Position numbers and translations under genes: made by a program. From the NCBI RefSeq assembly GCF_010729665.1, contig NZ_AP022610.1:1922001-1986000 (forward strand): DNA of 64,000 nt, read 5' to 3'. The notes under the pieces were generated by a model. That model ran no database searches. It was not told where the DNA came from and was given only the letters and a program-made list of their open reading frames with translations. This document shows positions 10,176 to 18,982 of the stretch, piece by piece. The stretch comes from Mycolicibacterium madagascariense (GTDB lineage Bacteria; Actinomycetota; Actinomycetes; Mycobacteriales; Mycobacteriaceae). The number at the start of each line of letters is the position of its first letter. The first letter of the stretch is position 1.

Positions 10176-10910
10176 TCACACCGCCGTCCGGCCACCGTCG
10201 ACGGGGATGACCGCGCCGGTGATGTAGCTGGCCTTGTCCGAGGCGAGGAAGGCGATGACCTCGGAGATCTCGTGGGGTTGCGCGCCGCGATCGAGCAAAG
10301 TGGTGCTGGCGAGATTCTCGATCAGGTCCCGCTTGGACTCGGCGGTGAACACCGGTCCCGGAGCGACGGTGTTCACCCGTACCCCCGACGGGCTGAACTC
10401 CGCGGCCCATGCTCGGGTCATCGCCGTCAGGGCCGCCTTCGTCGCGCCGTAGGCAGCTCCGCCGGCCAGCCCGACGTGGCCGGCCATGCTGTCCACGCTG
10501 ACGATGCTGCCGTGACCACGCCTGGCCATACCCGGCGCGAGCGCCGCGACGAGTTGGTAGGCGGCGCGCACGTTGGTGTCGTACATGTGGTCGAAGGTCG
10601 TGGTGTCCAGCTCGTCGGTCGGACCGAACCAGGAGATGCCGCCGTTATTGATCAGCACCTCGACCTCCCCGACGTCCTCTGCCAGAGCGGTCACCGCGTC
10701 GGCGTCGGCCAGGTCGGCCGCCACGAAGCGGGCGTGACCGCCGTGGTCGTGGATCTCCTGGACCGTCGCCGCACCTCTCGCAGCGTCGCGACCCTGCACG
10801 ATCACCTCGAATCCGTCGCGCGCCAGGTCCAGTGCGACGGCCCTGCCGATGCCCGACGTCGAGCCGGTCACCAACGCCACGGGTGGCTGACCGCCGGAAT
10901 GCTCTGCCAT
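10176..10910 (-). CDS. SDR family oxidoreductase
   Basis: A 244-residue SDR. TGSTSGIG is at residues 15-22, NNGG (in place of NNAG) at 88-91, Ser near 139-141 and Tyr154/Lys158 in YGATK; it ends VDGGRTAV. AGGAG lies upstream of the ATG at 10910. The frame is open to 11183, but the extension has no protein character and crosses the operator-like repeat at 10928-10947. First gene of the SDR-Ddn-TetR operon. Confidence 0.9.
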   Translation of the reverse strand: MAEHSGGQPPVALVTGSTSGIGRAVALDLARDGFEVIVQGRDAARGAATVQEIHDHGGHARFVAADLADADAVTALAEDVGEVEVLINNGGISWFGPTDELDTTTFDHMYDTNVRAAYQLVAALAPGMARRGHGSIVSVDSMAGHVGLAGGAAYGATKAALTAMTRAWAAEFSPSGVRVNTVAPGPVFTAESKRDLIENLASTTLLDRGAQPHEISEVIAFLASDKASYITGAVIPVDGGRTAV

Positions 10911-10927
10911 GATGACTCCTCTAATTG

Positions 10928-10947
10928 AGTAGACCTGTCTGTCTACT
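10928..10947. promoter_or_regulatory. Inverted repeat AGTAGAC-N6-GTCTACT (candidate TetR operator)
   Basis: Two perfect 7-bp arms separated by 6 bases, 17 bp before the SDR start. The TAGAC...GTCTA pattern is typical of TetR/AcrR operators. The likely ligands are the TetR in the operon (9121-9720) or the one just upstream (11077-11649). Confidence 0.6.
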
Positions 10948-11076
10948 GTTCGACGGAGTGTGAAACCGGGTTGCCGGTCGATCCATTCCCGCCGGCGACG
11001 GGACCGGGGTGAACTCTGACGTCGGCGTCGCGTGGACGACGGGGACGACGGGGACGACGGGGGCGATGCCGCAGGC

Positions 11077-11649
11077 TTAGTGCGCTGGGCGGTCCACGTG
11101 ATGGTTGAGCAGCACGCGGAGTTGGCGATGCACGTCGTCGAGGGGTGCCAGGGACTTCTCGGCCTGGGCCATGACGACGGCACCCTCTACCGCGGCCAGG
11201 ATGGTGTTGGCCAGTGCGCGTGCGGTGCCCTTCGCGATGCCGTGATCACGCAGTGACGTCGTGATCGCATCGCGCCATCGGGTGAAGGTTTCCCCCGCAG
11301 TGTCGGCGATCTCGGGTTCGGAAGATCGCGCAAGGCCGGCGGCCGCGATGGGGCAGCCCGCGGTGAAGTCGCTGCCGGCGACCACCTCCTTCCACCCGGC
11401 GATGAAGGCGTCCAAGGACTTCTGCAGAGTGGGCTGCTGCAAGGCGGTCGCGATCTGTTGATCGATGAAGTCGCCTGCCGCGCGGGTCGCTTCCTGGACC
11501 AGTTGGGTCTTGCCGTGGGGGAAGTTGAGATAGATCGAGCGGCGCGAGACTCCACTGCGCTCCAGGATGGCGGCGATCCCGGTTCCGGCGACCCCGTGGC
11601 GGCGTACCAGCTCGATCGTGTTGAGCACCAACATGTCTCGGACCTTCAC
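11077..11649 (-). CDS. TetR/AcrR family transcriptional regulator
   Basis: A 190-residue TetR regulator with helix-turn-helix GIAAILERSGVSRRSIYLNF and a C-terminal domain (GCPIAAAGLA...) like that of the LmrA/YxaF-type repressors. It begins at GTG 11649 with GGAGGG 7 bases upstream. It is divergent from the flavoprotein gene at 11794 across a 144-bp region holding TATAC-type repeats, and is followed on its own strand by the SDR-Ddn-TetR operon. Confidence 0.88.
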   Translation of the reverse strand: MKVRDMLVLNTIELVRRHGVAGTGIAAILERSGVSRRSIYLNFPHGKTQLVQEATRAAGDFIDQQIATALQQPTLQKSLDAFIAGWKEVVAGSDFTAGCPIAAAGLARSSEPEIADTAGETFTRWRDAITTSLRDHGIAKGTARALANTILAAVEGAVVMAQAEKSLAPLDDVHRQLRVLLNHHVDRPAH

Positions 11650-11736
11650 GTGTTGACCCTCCGAATCCCGTCGGTCCCGAACCGACGTCGGGTGGTTGCG
11701 ACTATACCAATCGATGTACTACGGTCCTCGGCAAGT

Positions 11737-11760
11737 CGGTATAACGATCGGTATAGCGAT
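11737..11760. promoter_or_regulatory. Two 12-bp tandem repeats with an embedded near-palindrome (candidate TetR operator)
   Basis: The unit CGGTATA(A/G)CGAT occurs twice in a row with one difference. Positions 11740-11755 also read as a near-palindrome, TATAaCGATCGgTATA (14 of 16 matched), and a related half site TATACC lies at 11703. The site sits between the divergent TetR and flavoprotein genes. Confidence 0.5.
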
Positions 11761-11793
11761 CGAATCGGGGTCATCCGAAAGGGGTTGCAACGC

Positions 11794-13491
11794 ATGGGCA
11801 CGAAGTGGGATGCGATCGTGGTGGGAGCCGGGCTCGGGGGCCTTTCGGCAGCGGCGTATCTCGCCGCAGCGGGACGCAAGACCCTGCTGCTGGAGCGCTA
11901 CACGACGCTGGGAGGCACCTCGCACGTCTTCAGTCGGCGTGGTCAGTGGGAGTTCGACTGCGGGGTGCATTACGTGAGCCACTGCGGCCCGGACGGCATC
12001 GTGACGGCGATGATGCGCGGAATCGGACTCGAGGACCGCATCAGGTGGCTGCCCATGGATCAGAGCGGCTTCGACCGCATCGTCGCCCCCGGCTTCGAAT
12101 TGGCCACCCCCGTGGGTTGGGATGCCTACGAGGCCAACCTGATCGACGCCTTTCCCGGCGAGCGCAGATCGGTGCGCCGCTTCCACGGCCTGATGCGACG
12201 GATCGGGGAGGCGCACGACCGCAACGACATGGCGACCGTCGGCGGGATGGCCCGCTGGGCGGCCCGAGCCGGACGGGCAGCACCATTCATGGCACTGCCC
12301 TACGGGGCGACGCTGGCGGCGCTGGGACTCTCCCCGCGCATGGCGTATGCGCTGTCGGTGCAGTCCGGCGCGGTGGCGTGCAGCCCCACGGTGTTGCCCA
12401 CCGCCGCGATGGCAGCGTTCTTCCAGGACTACGTCGGCACCGGGTCCTACTACCCCAAGGGTGGGGGACAGATCCTGGCTGCCGGGTTCGCCGCGGTCAT
12501 CACCGCCCATGGCGGCGAGATCCGCACCAACAGCGAGGTCGCCGACATCTTGCTCGGCGACGGCCGGGTCCAGGGTGTGCGGTTGGCGGGCGGCGACGTG
12601 CACTCCTCCGCGACGGTCGTATCCGACGCCGACATCGTCAAGACCTACACCGACCTGATTGGCCTACACCATCTTCCGCGCCTGTTCCGGCGCCGCGTCA
12701 CCGGGTGGAAGATGTCGCAGCCGTTGATCAACGGATTCTTCGGCGTGCAGATCGATCTCGCGGATCGGCCCAACAGCAATTACTTCTCCATCCCTGACTG
12801 GGGGCCGGCGAAGTCCTACGGTCACATGGCGGCATTCGGTCGCAACACGTTGAGCGGCAAGGGTTTCGACGTCGGTTCGGAGTGGGCGCGCGACCTGGCG
12901 CGACGCCAGCCGATGTTCGTGCAGTCCTCGTCGAGGCGCGATCCCGACAACCACCGCGCCGCACCGCCGGGGCACGCCACCATCGAGGTGCAGACCGTCA
13001 CGCCGTCGGACCCGCGGCTGTGGGGGTACGGCGGTTACGACGTCGCCGGCGGCGGATACCGCCAGGACTCCGGCTATCTGGAGGTCAAGAAGATCATCGT
13101 CGACGGCATGCTCGACCGGATGGAGCAGGCCTTCCCCGGATCGTCGTCGAAGGTGACACTCAGTGAACTCGGCACACCGGCGACGCAGACGCGCTTCGTC
13201 AACAACACCGACGGCGCCCCCTTCGGCCTGCAGCTGCGGCTCTCCCAAACCGGACCGTTGCGGCCCCGGGACACCACGCCGATCCCCGGTCTGTACACCG
13301 TGGGAACCAGTACCGCGTGGGGGCCGGGCACGGTGGGCTCCATGCTCAGCGGCGTCAACGCTGCCGGCAGCATCCTCGGGCGCGACCTGGTGCCCTTCAT
13401 CCGCAGCGGCGGCCAGGTCGCCGACTCCTCGGCACTGCCCGCCTGGGCAGAGGACTTCGACCCGTTCAGCACCACCCGGGCTCTGCACTGA
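11794..13491 (+). CDS. FAD-dependent oxidoreductase, phytoene desaturase/carotenoid isomerase-like
   Basis: A 565-residue flavoprotein with the dinucleotide-binding motif VVGAGLGGLSAAAYLA at residues 10-25 and the second FAD contact LERYTTLGGTSHVF. The C-terminal TVGTSTAWGPGTVGSMLSG is the FAD-binding tail typical of CrtI-like desaturases, isomerases and retinol saturases. AAAGGGG precedes the ATG at 11794; the open frame before it belongs to the intergenic region. It is alone on its strand and divergent from a TetR regulator. The substrate is probably a lipid or isoprenoid, but this is inference. Confidence 0.83.
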   Translation: MGTKWDAIVVGAGLGGLSAAAYLAAAGRKTLLLERYTTLGGTSHVFSRRGQWEFDCGVHYVSHCGPDGIVTAMMRGIGLEDRIRWLPMDQSGFDRIVAPGFELATPVGWDAYEANLIDAFPGERRSVRRFHGLMRRIGEAHDRNDMATVGGMARWAARAGRAAPFMALPYGATLAALGLSPRMAYALSVQSGAVACSPTVLPTAAMAAFFQDYVGTGSYYPKGGGQILAAGFAAVITAHGGEIRTNSEVADILLGDGRVQGVRLAGGDVHSSATVVSDADIVKTYTDLIGLHHLPRLFRRRVTGWKMSQPLINGFFGVQIDLADRPNSNYFSIPDWGPAKSYGHMAAFGRNTLSGKGFDVGSEWARDLARRQPMFVQSSSRRDPDNHRAAPPGHATIEVQTVTPSDPRLWGYGGYDVAGGGYRQDSGYLEVKKIIVDGMLDRMEQAFPGSSSKVTLSELGTPATQTRFVNNTDGAPFGLQLRLSQTGPLRPRDTTPIPGLYTVGTSTAWGPGTVGSMLSGVNAAGSILGRDLVPFIRSGGQVADSSALPAWAEDFDPFSTTRALH

Positions 13492-13526
13492 TCCTTGGCG
13501 TCGGTCGATCTCGCTGCTGATCGCCG

Positions 13527-13934
13527 TCAGCGCTCGTACCGGCTGAACTTCTCCTGCGCCGCCGGCGTCACGGGGGTGAACAGGTTGACCAGGTTGCCGT
13601 CCGGGTCGCGCAGCAGCAGTGACCGGTTGCCCCACGGCATCGTCGTGGGTGCGTTGACGAACGTCGTGACCCACGGCCGCAACGAGGCGTACGTGGCGTC
13701 GACGTCCTCCACGAGGAACTCGACGATGGCCGAGCGATTGGCCGCGGGCTCGGCGGTGTCGGCGCCGAACAGCCCGACGGTGCGGGTACTGCCCAACGCG
13801 AGTGTTCCACTGGGCGTGCGTAGTTCGGCGAAGTCGGGGACGGGTCGGTCGACCGCGGCACCGGTGACCCGGGCATAGAAGTCGACCATCCGGTCGACGT
13901 CGGCGGTGATGATGCGCACTGAGACGAGGTTCAT
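13527..13934 (-). CDS. VOC family (glyoxalase/bleomycin resistance-like) protein
   Basis: A 135-residue protein with paired beta-alpha-beta-beta-beta modules: MNLVSVRIITADVDRMVDFYARVTG at the N-terminus and LLLRDPDGNLVNLFTP near the C-terminus. The start at 13934 is where homology begins; the open frame to 14012 would overlap the divergent regulator. Members are glyoxalases, dioxygenases or binding proteins. It is 59 bp from the divergent WYL-domain regulator, which is likely to control it. Confidence 0.85.
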   Translation of the reverse strand: MNLVSVRIITADVDRMVDFYARVTGAAVDRPVPDFAELRTPSGTLALGSTRTVGLFGADTAEPAANRSAIVEFLVEDVDATYASLRPWVTTFVNAPTTMPWGNRSLLLRDPDGNLVNLFTPVTPAAQEKFSRYER

Positions 13935-13993
13935 GCGGTCGACGCTAGAGCCAATACAGGGCAGGAACCGCCCGGTATTGCTAGGTTCGTCGA

Positions 13994-14974
13994 ATGCCTC
14001 GCCCCACTGCACGGGTCCTCGCGCTACTGGAACTCCTGCAGAACGGCGGTACCCGCACCGTTGGTGACCTCGCAGACCGGCTCGGCGTCGATGAGCGGAC
14101 GGTGCGGCGCTACGTCGCGCATCTGCTGGAGCTCGACGTTCCGGTGGAGTCGGTACGGGGCCGCTACGGTGGCTACCGGCTGAGCCCCGGCTACCGGATG
14201 CCGCCGCTCATGCTCACCGACGACGAGGCGCTCGCCGTGCTGGTGGGTCTCGTCGGCGGTCCGCGATCCGGTGTCGGCCAGGCGCGGGCCGCGGCCGAGA
14301 GTGCGGCCGCCAAGATTCAGCGAGTGTTGCCGAAGCAGTTGGCTGCGCGGCTACGCGCGGTGCTCGACACCGCCCACTTCCCGGCCCGGTCCGATGCTGC
14401 ACCTGCCACCGAGACCGACGTGCTGCTGCAGGTCGCCGAGGCTGCCCGCGATCGGCGCACGCTCGACGTCGTCTACGTCAGCCGACACGGACGCACCACC
14501 GCGCGGACGGTGCAGCCGTACGGTGTCGTCGCCCACGCCGGCCACTGGTATCTCACCGGACACGACACCGCGAGGCAGGACATCCGAACGTTCCGATTGG
14601 ACCGGATGACGCAGGCCACGACGGGGACCGCCACCTTCGACGTCCCGGCAAACTTCCGACCGCAGGACGAGGTGCTCGGTGCGCTCGCGAAGACCCCATG
14701 GCGCCACCACGTCTCGGTACGGGTGCACGCCGACCCGGACGCGATCCGATCTCGACTGCCTCGGGGCCTCGCGACCGTGACGCCGCTGACCGACGACACC
14801 GAATGGACGCGCGTCGAGCTCCGTGCCGAACGGCTCGACTGGGTGCCTGCGCTGCTCGCCACGCTCGATGCCGAGTTCGTCGTCGAGGGCCCGGGCGAGC
14901 TACGCGACGGTGTGCTGGCGCTGGCGCACCGGTTGCTCACCGCCTGCGGGGACGAGGCGTCCCCGTCGTCGTGA
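13994..14974 (+). CDS. YafY-type helix-turn-helix / WYL-domain transcriptional regulator
   Basis: A 326-residue regulator: an N-terminal HTH_11 domain (VGDLADRLGVDERTVRRYV), a middle WYL domain (VVYVSRHGRTTARTVQPYGV, then GHWYLTGHD and IRTFRLDRM) and a C-terminal WCX-like segment. WYL domains sense ligands or nucleic acids. It starts at an ATG almost at the 5' edge of the intergenic region, so the mRNA may be leaderless. It probably controls the divergent VOC gene. Confidence 0.9.
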   Translation: MPRPTARVLALLELLQNGGTRTVGDLADRLGVDERTVRRYVAHLLELDVPVESVRGRYGGYRLSPGYRMPPLMLTDDEALAVLVGLVGGPRSGVGQARAAAESAAAKIQRVLPKQLAARLRAVLDTAHFPARSDAAPATETDVLLQVAEAARDRRTLDVVYVSRHGRTTARTVQPYGVVAHAGHWYLTGHDTARQDIRTFRLDRMTQATTGTATFDVPANFRPQDEVLGALAKTPWRHHVSVRVHADPDAIRSRLPRGLATVTPLTDDTEWTRVELRAERLDWVPALLATLDAEFVVEGPGELRDGVLALAHRLLTACGDEASPSS

Positions 14975-15270
14975 CGACGGCGCCGCGGAGCCCCAGGGTC
15001 CGACGGTGGGGCGATACGCACCGCAGAACCGGCTCCATGGTGTTTGCCTAACGCGAGGAGTCGTCAGCACCCGGAGTTCAGAGGCAAAGCCCCATTCGGT
15101 CGCGTACGAACCCTGCGGTCGACGATCCTTCGATTGTGAAACCACATCAGCGCCCGGCACTGGTATATCGTTTCGTTCGACCAGCAAGATCACTGGCTAA
15201 CAACTGATGGTGGTCTGGATCCTCGGTGGGCGTTTGCTGAACGGTTGCCGATTCTCGGGGCGGGGTGGTG

Positions 15271-16356
15271 ATGTCGGGAGTGATGTCGGCCTGGTGGGCG
15301 GAGGCCGACCAATTCGACCGGGTCAGTGCGTTCCTGCGGCACCGCGGTCTGATGGGACCCACGCGCATGGTCATGGCGGTCGTCGTCGGGTCGGCGGCGT
15401 TGATTCCGATCTCGGCCATGGTGCCGTCGCGTCACCAGAGCGCGCTGTCGTTCGTGGTGGGGGTGGTGGGCGCGACGTTGTGTGCAGCCATGACGTGGTA
15501 CTGGTTCACGCGGTGGCCCACTCGCTGGGTGTCGTTGTGCGCGGCGTTGCTGGGGTCGGCGTGCGCGGCGGCCTGGAGTGTGACTCAACCCAGCCCGGCG
15601 ATGGCCGCATTGGCGTGTGCGACGTTGACCGTCACCGGGGGCTACCTCGCCTTTCTGCACAACTTTCGATGCGTGTTGGTCAACGCCGCCCTCGCCGCGG
15701 GTGCTGCGGTCGTGGCCGCGATCAGGCTGGGCCACGACCTCGGCGTGGCGAGTGGCTTGGCTGCCTTCTGGATCATGCTGCTGCCCAACTTCGCCCTGCC
15801 CCTGGGGGTGCGTTGCCTGTCCAATGCGATGACCCACTTCGCCATCCGCTCCGGTGAGGATCCACTGACGGGACTGCTCAACCGGCGGGGGTTCGGTGAA
15901 GCCGTCAGTGGTCGCCTCCTCGACGAGGTGCGCACGACCCCCGGAGCGCATCTGATCGTGGCGATGATCGATCTCGACGACTTCAAGCGCGTCAACGACA
16001 CCCATGGGCACGCCGCTGGTGATCGCACGTTGTCGACGGTGGCTCAGCTGCTGCGGGCGCGACTGCCCGCCGGGGCGGTGCTGTGCCGCAGCGGCGGGGA
16101 GGAGTTCCTGATCGCCACCAGCTCGCCGGCACACGACACCATCGACGTCACGGCACCTTTGTGTGAGGCCATCCGCGCCGAGTGCGGCATCACCGCCAGC
16201 ATCGGGGTGGCCGCGACCGGAGCCGGCGACGTCCACGCCTCGCCACCGGGTGCCCTCATCGACCGGCTGATCGAGGACGCCGACCGCGCGATGTACGAGG
16301 CCAAGCGCGGTGGCGGCAACCGCATGCACCGGGCTCGGCAAGACCGCAGCGCCTGA
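15271..16356 (+). CDS. Membrane-anchored diguanylate cyclase (GGDEF domain)
   Basis: A 361-residue protein. The first about 190 residues contain about six hydrophobic helices of MASE type, and the rest is a GGDEF domain with DPLTGLLNRRGF and the active-site motif GGEEF at residues 275-279, so it should make cyclic di-GMP from two GTP. No RxxD inhibitory site lies just before GGEEF, so product inhibition may be absent. GTG codons at 15265 and 15268 are alternative starts. No EAL domain is present. It stands alone between a regulator and a convergent lipase gene. Confidence 0.9.
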   Translation: MSGVMSAWWAEADQFDRVSAFLRHRGLMGPTRMVMAVVVGSAALIPISAMVPSRHQSALSFVVGVVGATLCAAMTWYWFTRWPTRWVSLCAALLGSACAAAWSVTQPSPAMAALACATLTVTGGYLAFLHNFRCVLVNAALAAGAAVVAAIRLGHDLGVASGLAAFWIMLLPNFALPLGVRCLSNAMTHFAIRSGEDPLTGLLNRRGFGEAVSGRLLDEVRTTPGAHLIVAMIDLDDFKRVNDTHGHAAGDRTLSTVAQLLRARLPAGAVLCRSGGEEFLIATSSPAHDTIDVTAPLCEAIRAECGITASIGVAATGAGDVHASPPGALIDRLIEDADRAMYEAKRGGGNRMHRARQDRSA

Positions 16357-16479
16357 CCGACATCGGCGGTGCCGGATCATCGTCGTGGTGGGCCCAATGA
16401 CGTTGGCGGACATGGTGGTTCGCACGGCGGGTGTGGCCGGGTCACGCCTTGTCGCCATGCTCGAAGCCGGTTCCTCGGC

Positions 16480-17754
16480 TTAGAAGTCGCCGCAGTTGGG
16501 GGTGGCGGGTACGCCGCCCAGGCGGTCGGCGACCCAGTCCAGAACCCAGTGCGCATCGACGATGATGGGCAGTCCGTGGTTGAGGATGAGCTTGTTGAAC
16601 AGCGGCGGTTCCTCGTTGGTGTTGAATTCGACGTTGGCGCCGAGTGCGCACCAGTCGTGGCCGAGTTGGAGCGCGGGACCGTAGGGCACCAACGGGTCGT
16701 ATCGGTTGCTGTTGATCAGTACCGGGGTGGTGGGTTTGAGGCGTCCGATGCGTTGTTGGTCGAAGATGGTCTTGAACGGCTCGGTGGTGATCGCGGTGTC
16801 GGCGTCGATCGTGAGGTAGCGCGCGATGTGGCGGAACATGAAGTTGGCGATGGTTTCGCCCAGGCATTGATTTTGAGTCTTGGCGATGAGGTCTTCCCCG
16901 TCGGGGGTGAGGACGGCATGAATGGCGTCGGCGTCCTCGGGATAGGCGGCGATGGCCGCGTTGATGACGTAACCGAGGATGCCCGCCGCCAAACTGCCGT
17001 CCAGATAAGGGAATTCGGTGGATAGGTCGGCCGGTGGAGCGCCGGCATAGGTGCCGACGATCGGCAACTCGGGCGCATAGGTCGGCGCGAGTTCGGCAGC
17101 GGCGGCAGTCGCGCCGCCGCCCTGGGAATAGCCGTAGAGGGCGAGGGGCCCGCGGGGATCGAGGTCGGTGTTGGGCAGACGGTAGGCGGCGCGGGCGGCG
17201 TCCAGCACGGCATGCCCTTCGTCGGCGCGGACGACGTAGGTGTGAACCCCCGGAGTGCCCAGGCCGATGTAGTCGGTCATCACCACGGCCCATCCGCGTT
17301 TGATCATGCGCTGAATGATCACCAGCTCGTATTCGAGGAACACGTCCAGCGGGCGGGAGTGGTACAGGTACACGTCGATCAATCGCGAGGGCGCACATTG
17401 GTCGCCCTGGCCGTGGGTGCCGACGGCGAACGAGATGAGCGGCCGTGGGCCGGGACCGGGCCACGGTGCGGTCGGTTCGATGAAGGTGCCGCTGACGGCG
17501 ACCGGCTGATCGTGGGTGTTGGTCGAGCGATAGAGAATCCGGGTTGCGGTGATGCCGAGGAGGTCGGGGCGGTCGTCGGCGAGGTGGACGTCGGACGGCT
17601 CCGTGCGGATGACGTCTCCCGGGGCGCCCGCGGGCAACGGGTCGGGCGGCGTGTAGAAGTCGCCGTGGTACCCATTGTCGGCGCGCACGGTGGGTGCCGC
17701 CAACAGCAGCGACACCACAAGTGACGCCGCGAAAATGCCTGCCAACCAACGCAT
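16480..17754 (-). CDS. Secreted lipase, LIP family (PF03583)
   Basis: A 424-residue alpha/beta-hydrolase with a signal peptide (residues 1-25, hydrophobic core LAGIFAASLVVSLLLAA). The nucleophile elbow GYSQGG is at residues 208-213 (Ser210), and DPLVPYGPA and DAHWVLDWVADRLGG carry the likely catalytic Asp and His. Length and pattern fit the secretory lipase family, which is found in actinobacteria and fungi. It is convergent with the diguanylate cyclase and 81 bp downstream of a TetR gene on the same strand, so it may be in that operon. Confidence 0.9.
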   Translation of the reverse strand: MRWLAGIFAASLVVSLLLAAPTVRADNGYHGDFYTPPDPLPAGAPGDVIRTEPSDVHLADDRPDLLGITATRILYRSTNTHDQPVAVSGTFIEPTAPWPGPGPRPLISFAVGTHGQGDQCAPSRLIDVYLYHSRPLDVFLEYELVIIQRMIKRGWAVVMTDYIGLGTPGVHTYVVRADEGHAVLDAARAAYRLPNTDLDPRGPLALYGYSQGGGATAAAAELAPTYAPELPIVGTYAGAPPADLSTEFPYLDGSLAAGILGYVINAAIAAYPEDADAIHAVLTPDGEDLIAKTQNQCLGETIANFMFRHIARYLTIDADTAITTEPFKTIFDQQRIGRLKPTTPVLINSNRYDPLVPYGPALQLGHDWCALGANVEFNTNEEPPLFNKLILNHGLPIIVDAHWVLDWVADRLGGVPATPNCGDF

Positions 17755-17835
17755 TACTGGACAGTAACTAGACGCGGGCCAGGACGGGGGCAGTTTCTCT
17801 AATTTATTAGAGTTTTCGTGATGGCTCCGGTGCGA

Positions 17836-18465
17836 TCACGTGCGAGGTTGCGCCAGGCCGGCGATCAGTCCGTCGAGGAGATGCTCGAGTTCGGCAGCGG
17901 ACTGCACCAGCGGCCGGCCGGCAACGAAGCTCAACATGACCCCGTTGACGAGCGCCAGGGTCGCCCGCGCCTGCGCATCGACGACGTCATCGGGCACCGG
18001 GCCCTGCCCCCGATGCCAGCCAGCGACGACGTCTCGAATGAGACGGTAGAAGCTCTCGACCGATGACCGCAGCGCGGCCATCAGCTCCTCGTCGCGCCCA
18101 GCGTGCAGGATGAGCTCGTACCGGGCTCTGGTGCGGGTGAGGTAGGGCGCGGTGCCGGAGTACATCACCAGCTCGGCGAACCCGGCGGTTCCGGTGAACC
18201 CGCCGGCCGCGTCGCTGGAGAGTTCGGTCAGTCGCTGCAGATCCTCCAGGTCGAGTTCGGTGAGTCGCTCGGCGGTGCCCAGCAGCAGTGCGCGACGGGT
18301 CCGGAAGTAGAACGACGCCGTACCCGCCGGAACGCCGGCGCCCACGTCGACCTTGGGATGACTCACGCCGCGGGCGCCCCCGGTGCCGAGCAACTCGATG
18401 GCCACGTCCGCCAGCTGGCGGCGCCGGGCCTGGGCATCGTTCTTGCGGCGTGCTGCGATGGGCAA
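17836..18465 (-). CDS. TetR family transcriptional regulator
   Basis: A TetR-like regulator of about 209 residues: DNA-binding region RRRQLADVAIELLGTGGARGVSHPKVDVGAGVPAGTASFYF, with helix-turn-helix at VDVGAGVPAGTASFYF, then a helical C-terminal domain. TTG at 18465 gives a normal spacing to the first helix; GTG at 18498 is an alternative. The longer frame to 18639 would overlap the divergent YciI gene. A GTGT-ATCG-ACAC element lies just upstream. The downstream lipase is its nearest possible target. Confidence 0.8.
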   Translation of the reverse strand: MPIAARRKNDAQARRRQLADVAIELLGTGGARGVSHPKVDVGAGVPAGTASFYFRTRRALLLGTAERLTELDLEDLQRLTELSSDAAGGFTGTAGFAELVMYSGTAPYLTRTRARYELILHAGRDEELMAALRSSVESFYRLIRDVVAGWHRGQGPVPDDVVDAQARATLALVNGVMLSFVAGRPLVQSAAELEHLLDGLIAGLAQPRT

Positions 18466-18569
18466 GAGTGTATCGACACACCGCGACGGCGGGCGCACGA
18501 CGCGAAACGCCGCCAAGCGAGTTCGCGTACCTTGGCGTTCGAAGGCGCCACACGGTGGGAGGTAGGCCC

Positions 18570-18899
18570 ATGCCCGACGATTCCGGCGAGGCGACGACGG
18601 CAGCGGGCTTCTATCTCGTGCTTCGCCACGACACTGCATCCAACAAGAACCCCGAGAGTGTCGGCGAGCACCTCGCCTGGATGCGCGCCCAACACGAACG
18701 CGGCACCGTGCTCATCTCGGGGCCGAGCGCCGACGGTGCCCTGGGCATCTACGTCATCCGAGCCGCGTCCTTCCAGCGCGCTACCGACATCGCTGGCACC
18801 GACCCCCTGTCCCTGGCCGAGGGAGTCCGCGTCGAGGTCATCGATTGGAACGTTCATCAGATACTGGGCATCGGCTCGTTCGAACCACCCAGGGGGTGA
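18570..18899 (+). CDS. YciI-like (YCII-related) protein
   Basis: A 109-residue protein with the ferredoxin-like YCII pattern: FYLVLRHDTASNKNPE, HLAWMRAQHERGTVLISGPS (the His and GPS are the typical active-site region) and a C-terminal LSLAEGVRVEVIDWNVH. The ATG at 18570 follows GGGAGG. The family includes chlorophenol-pathway dehydrochlorinases and proteins of unknown role. It is divergent from the TetR regulator and 83 bp before the channel gene. Confidence 0.82.
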   Translation: MPDDSGEATTAAGFYLVLRHDTASNKNPESVGEHLAWMRAQHERGTVLISGPSADGALGIYVIRAASFQRATDIAGTDPLSLAEGVRVEVIDWNVHQILGIGSFEPPRG

Positions 18900-18982
18900 G
18901 CTGCCCGCGCGGTGAATCACCGGCATGGGCGGCCGGTCGGCGGCGACAGCGGGTCTCTCGGCAAAACGGGTATGTGGCACTG

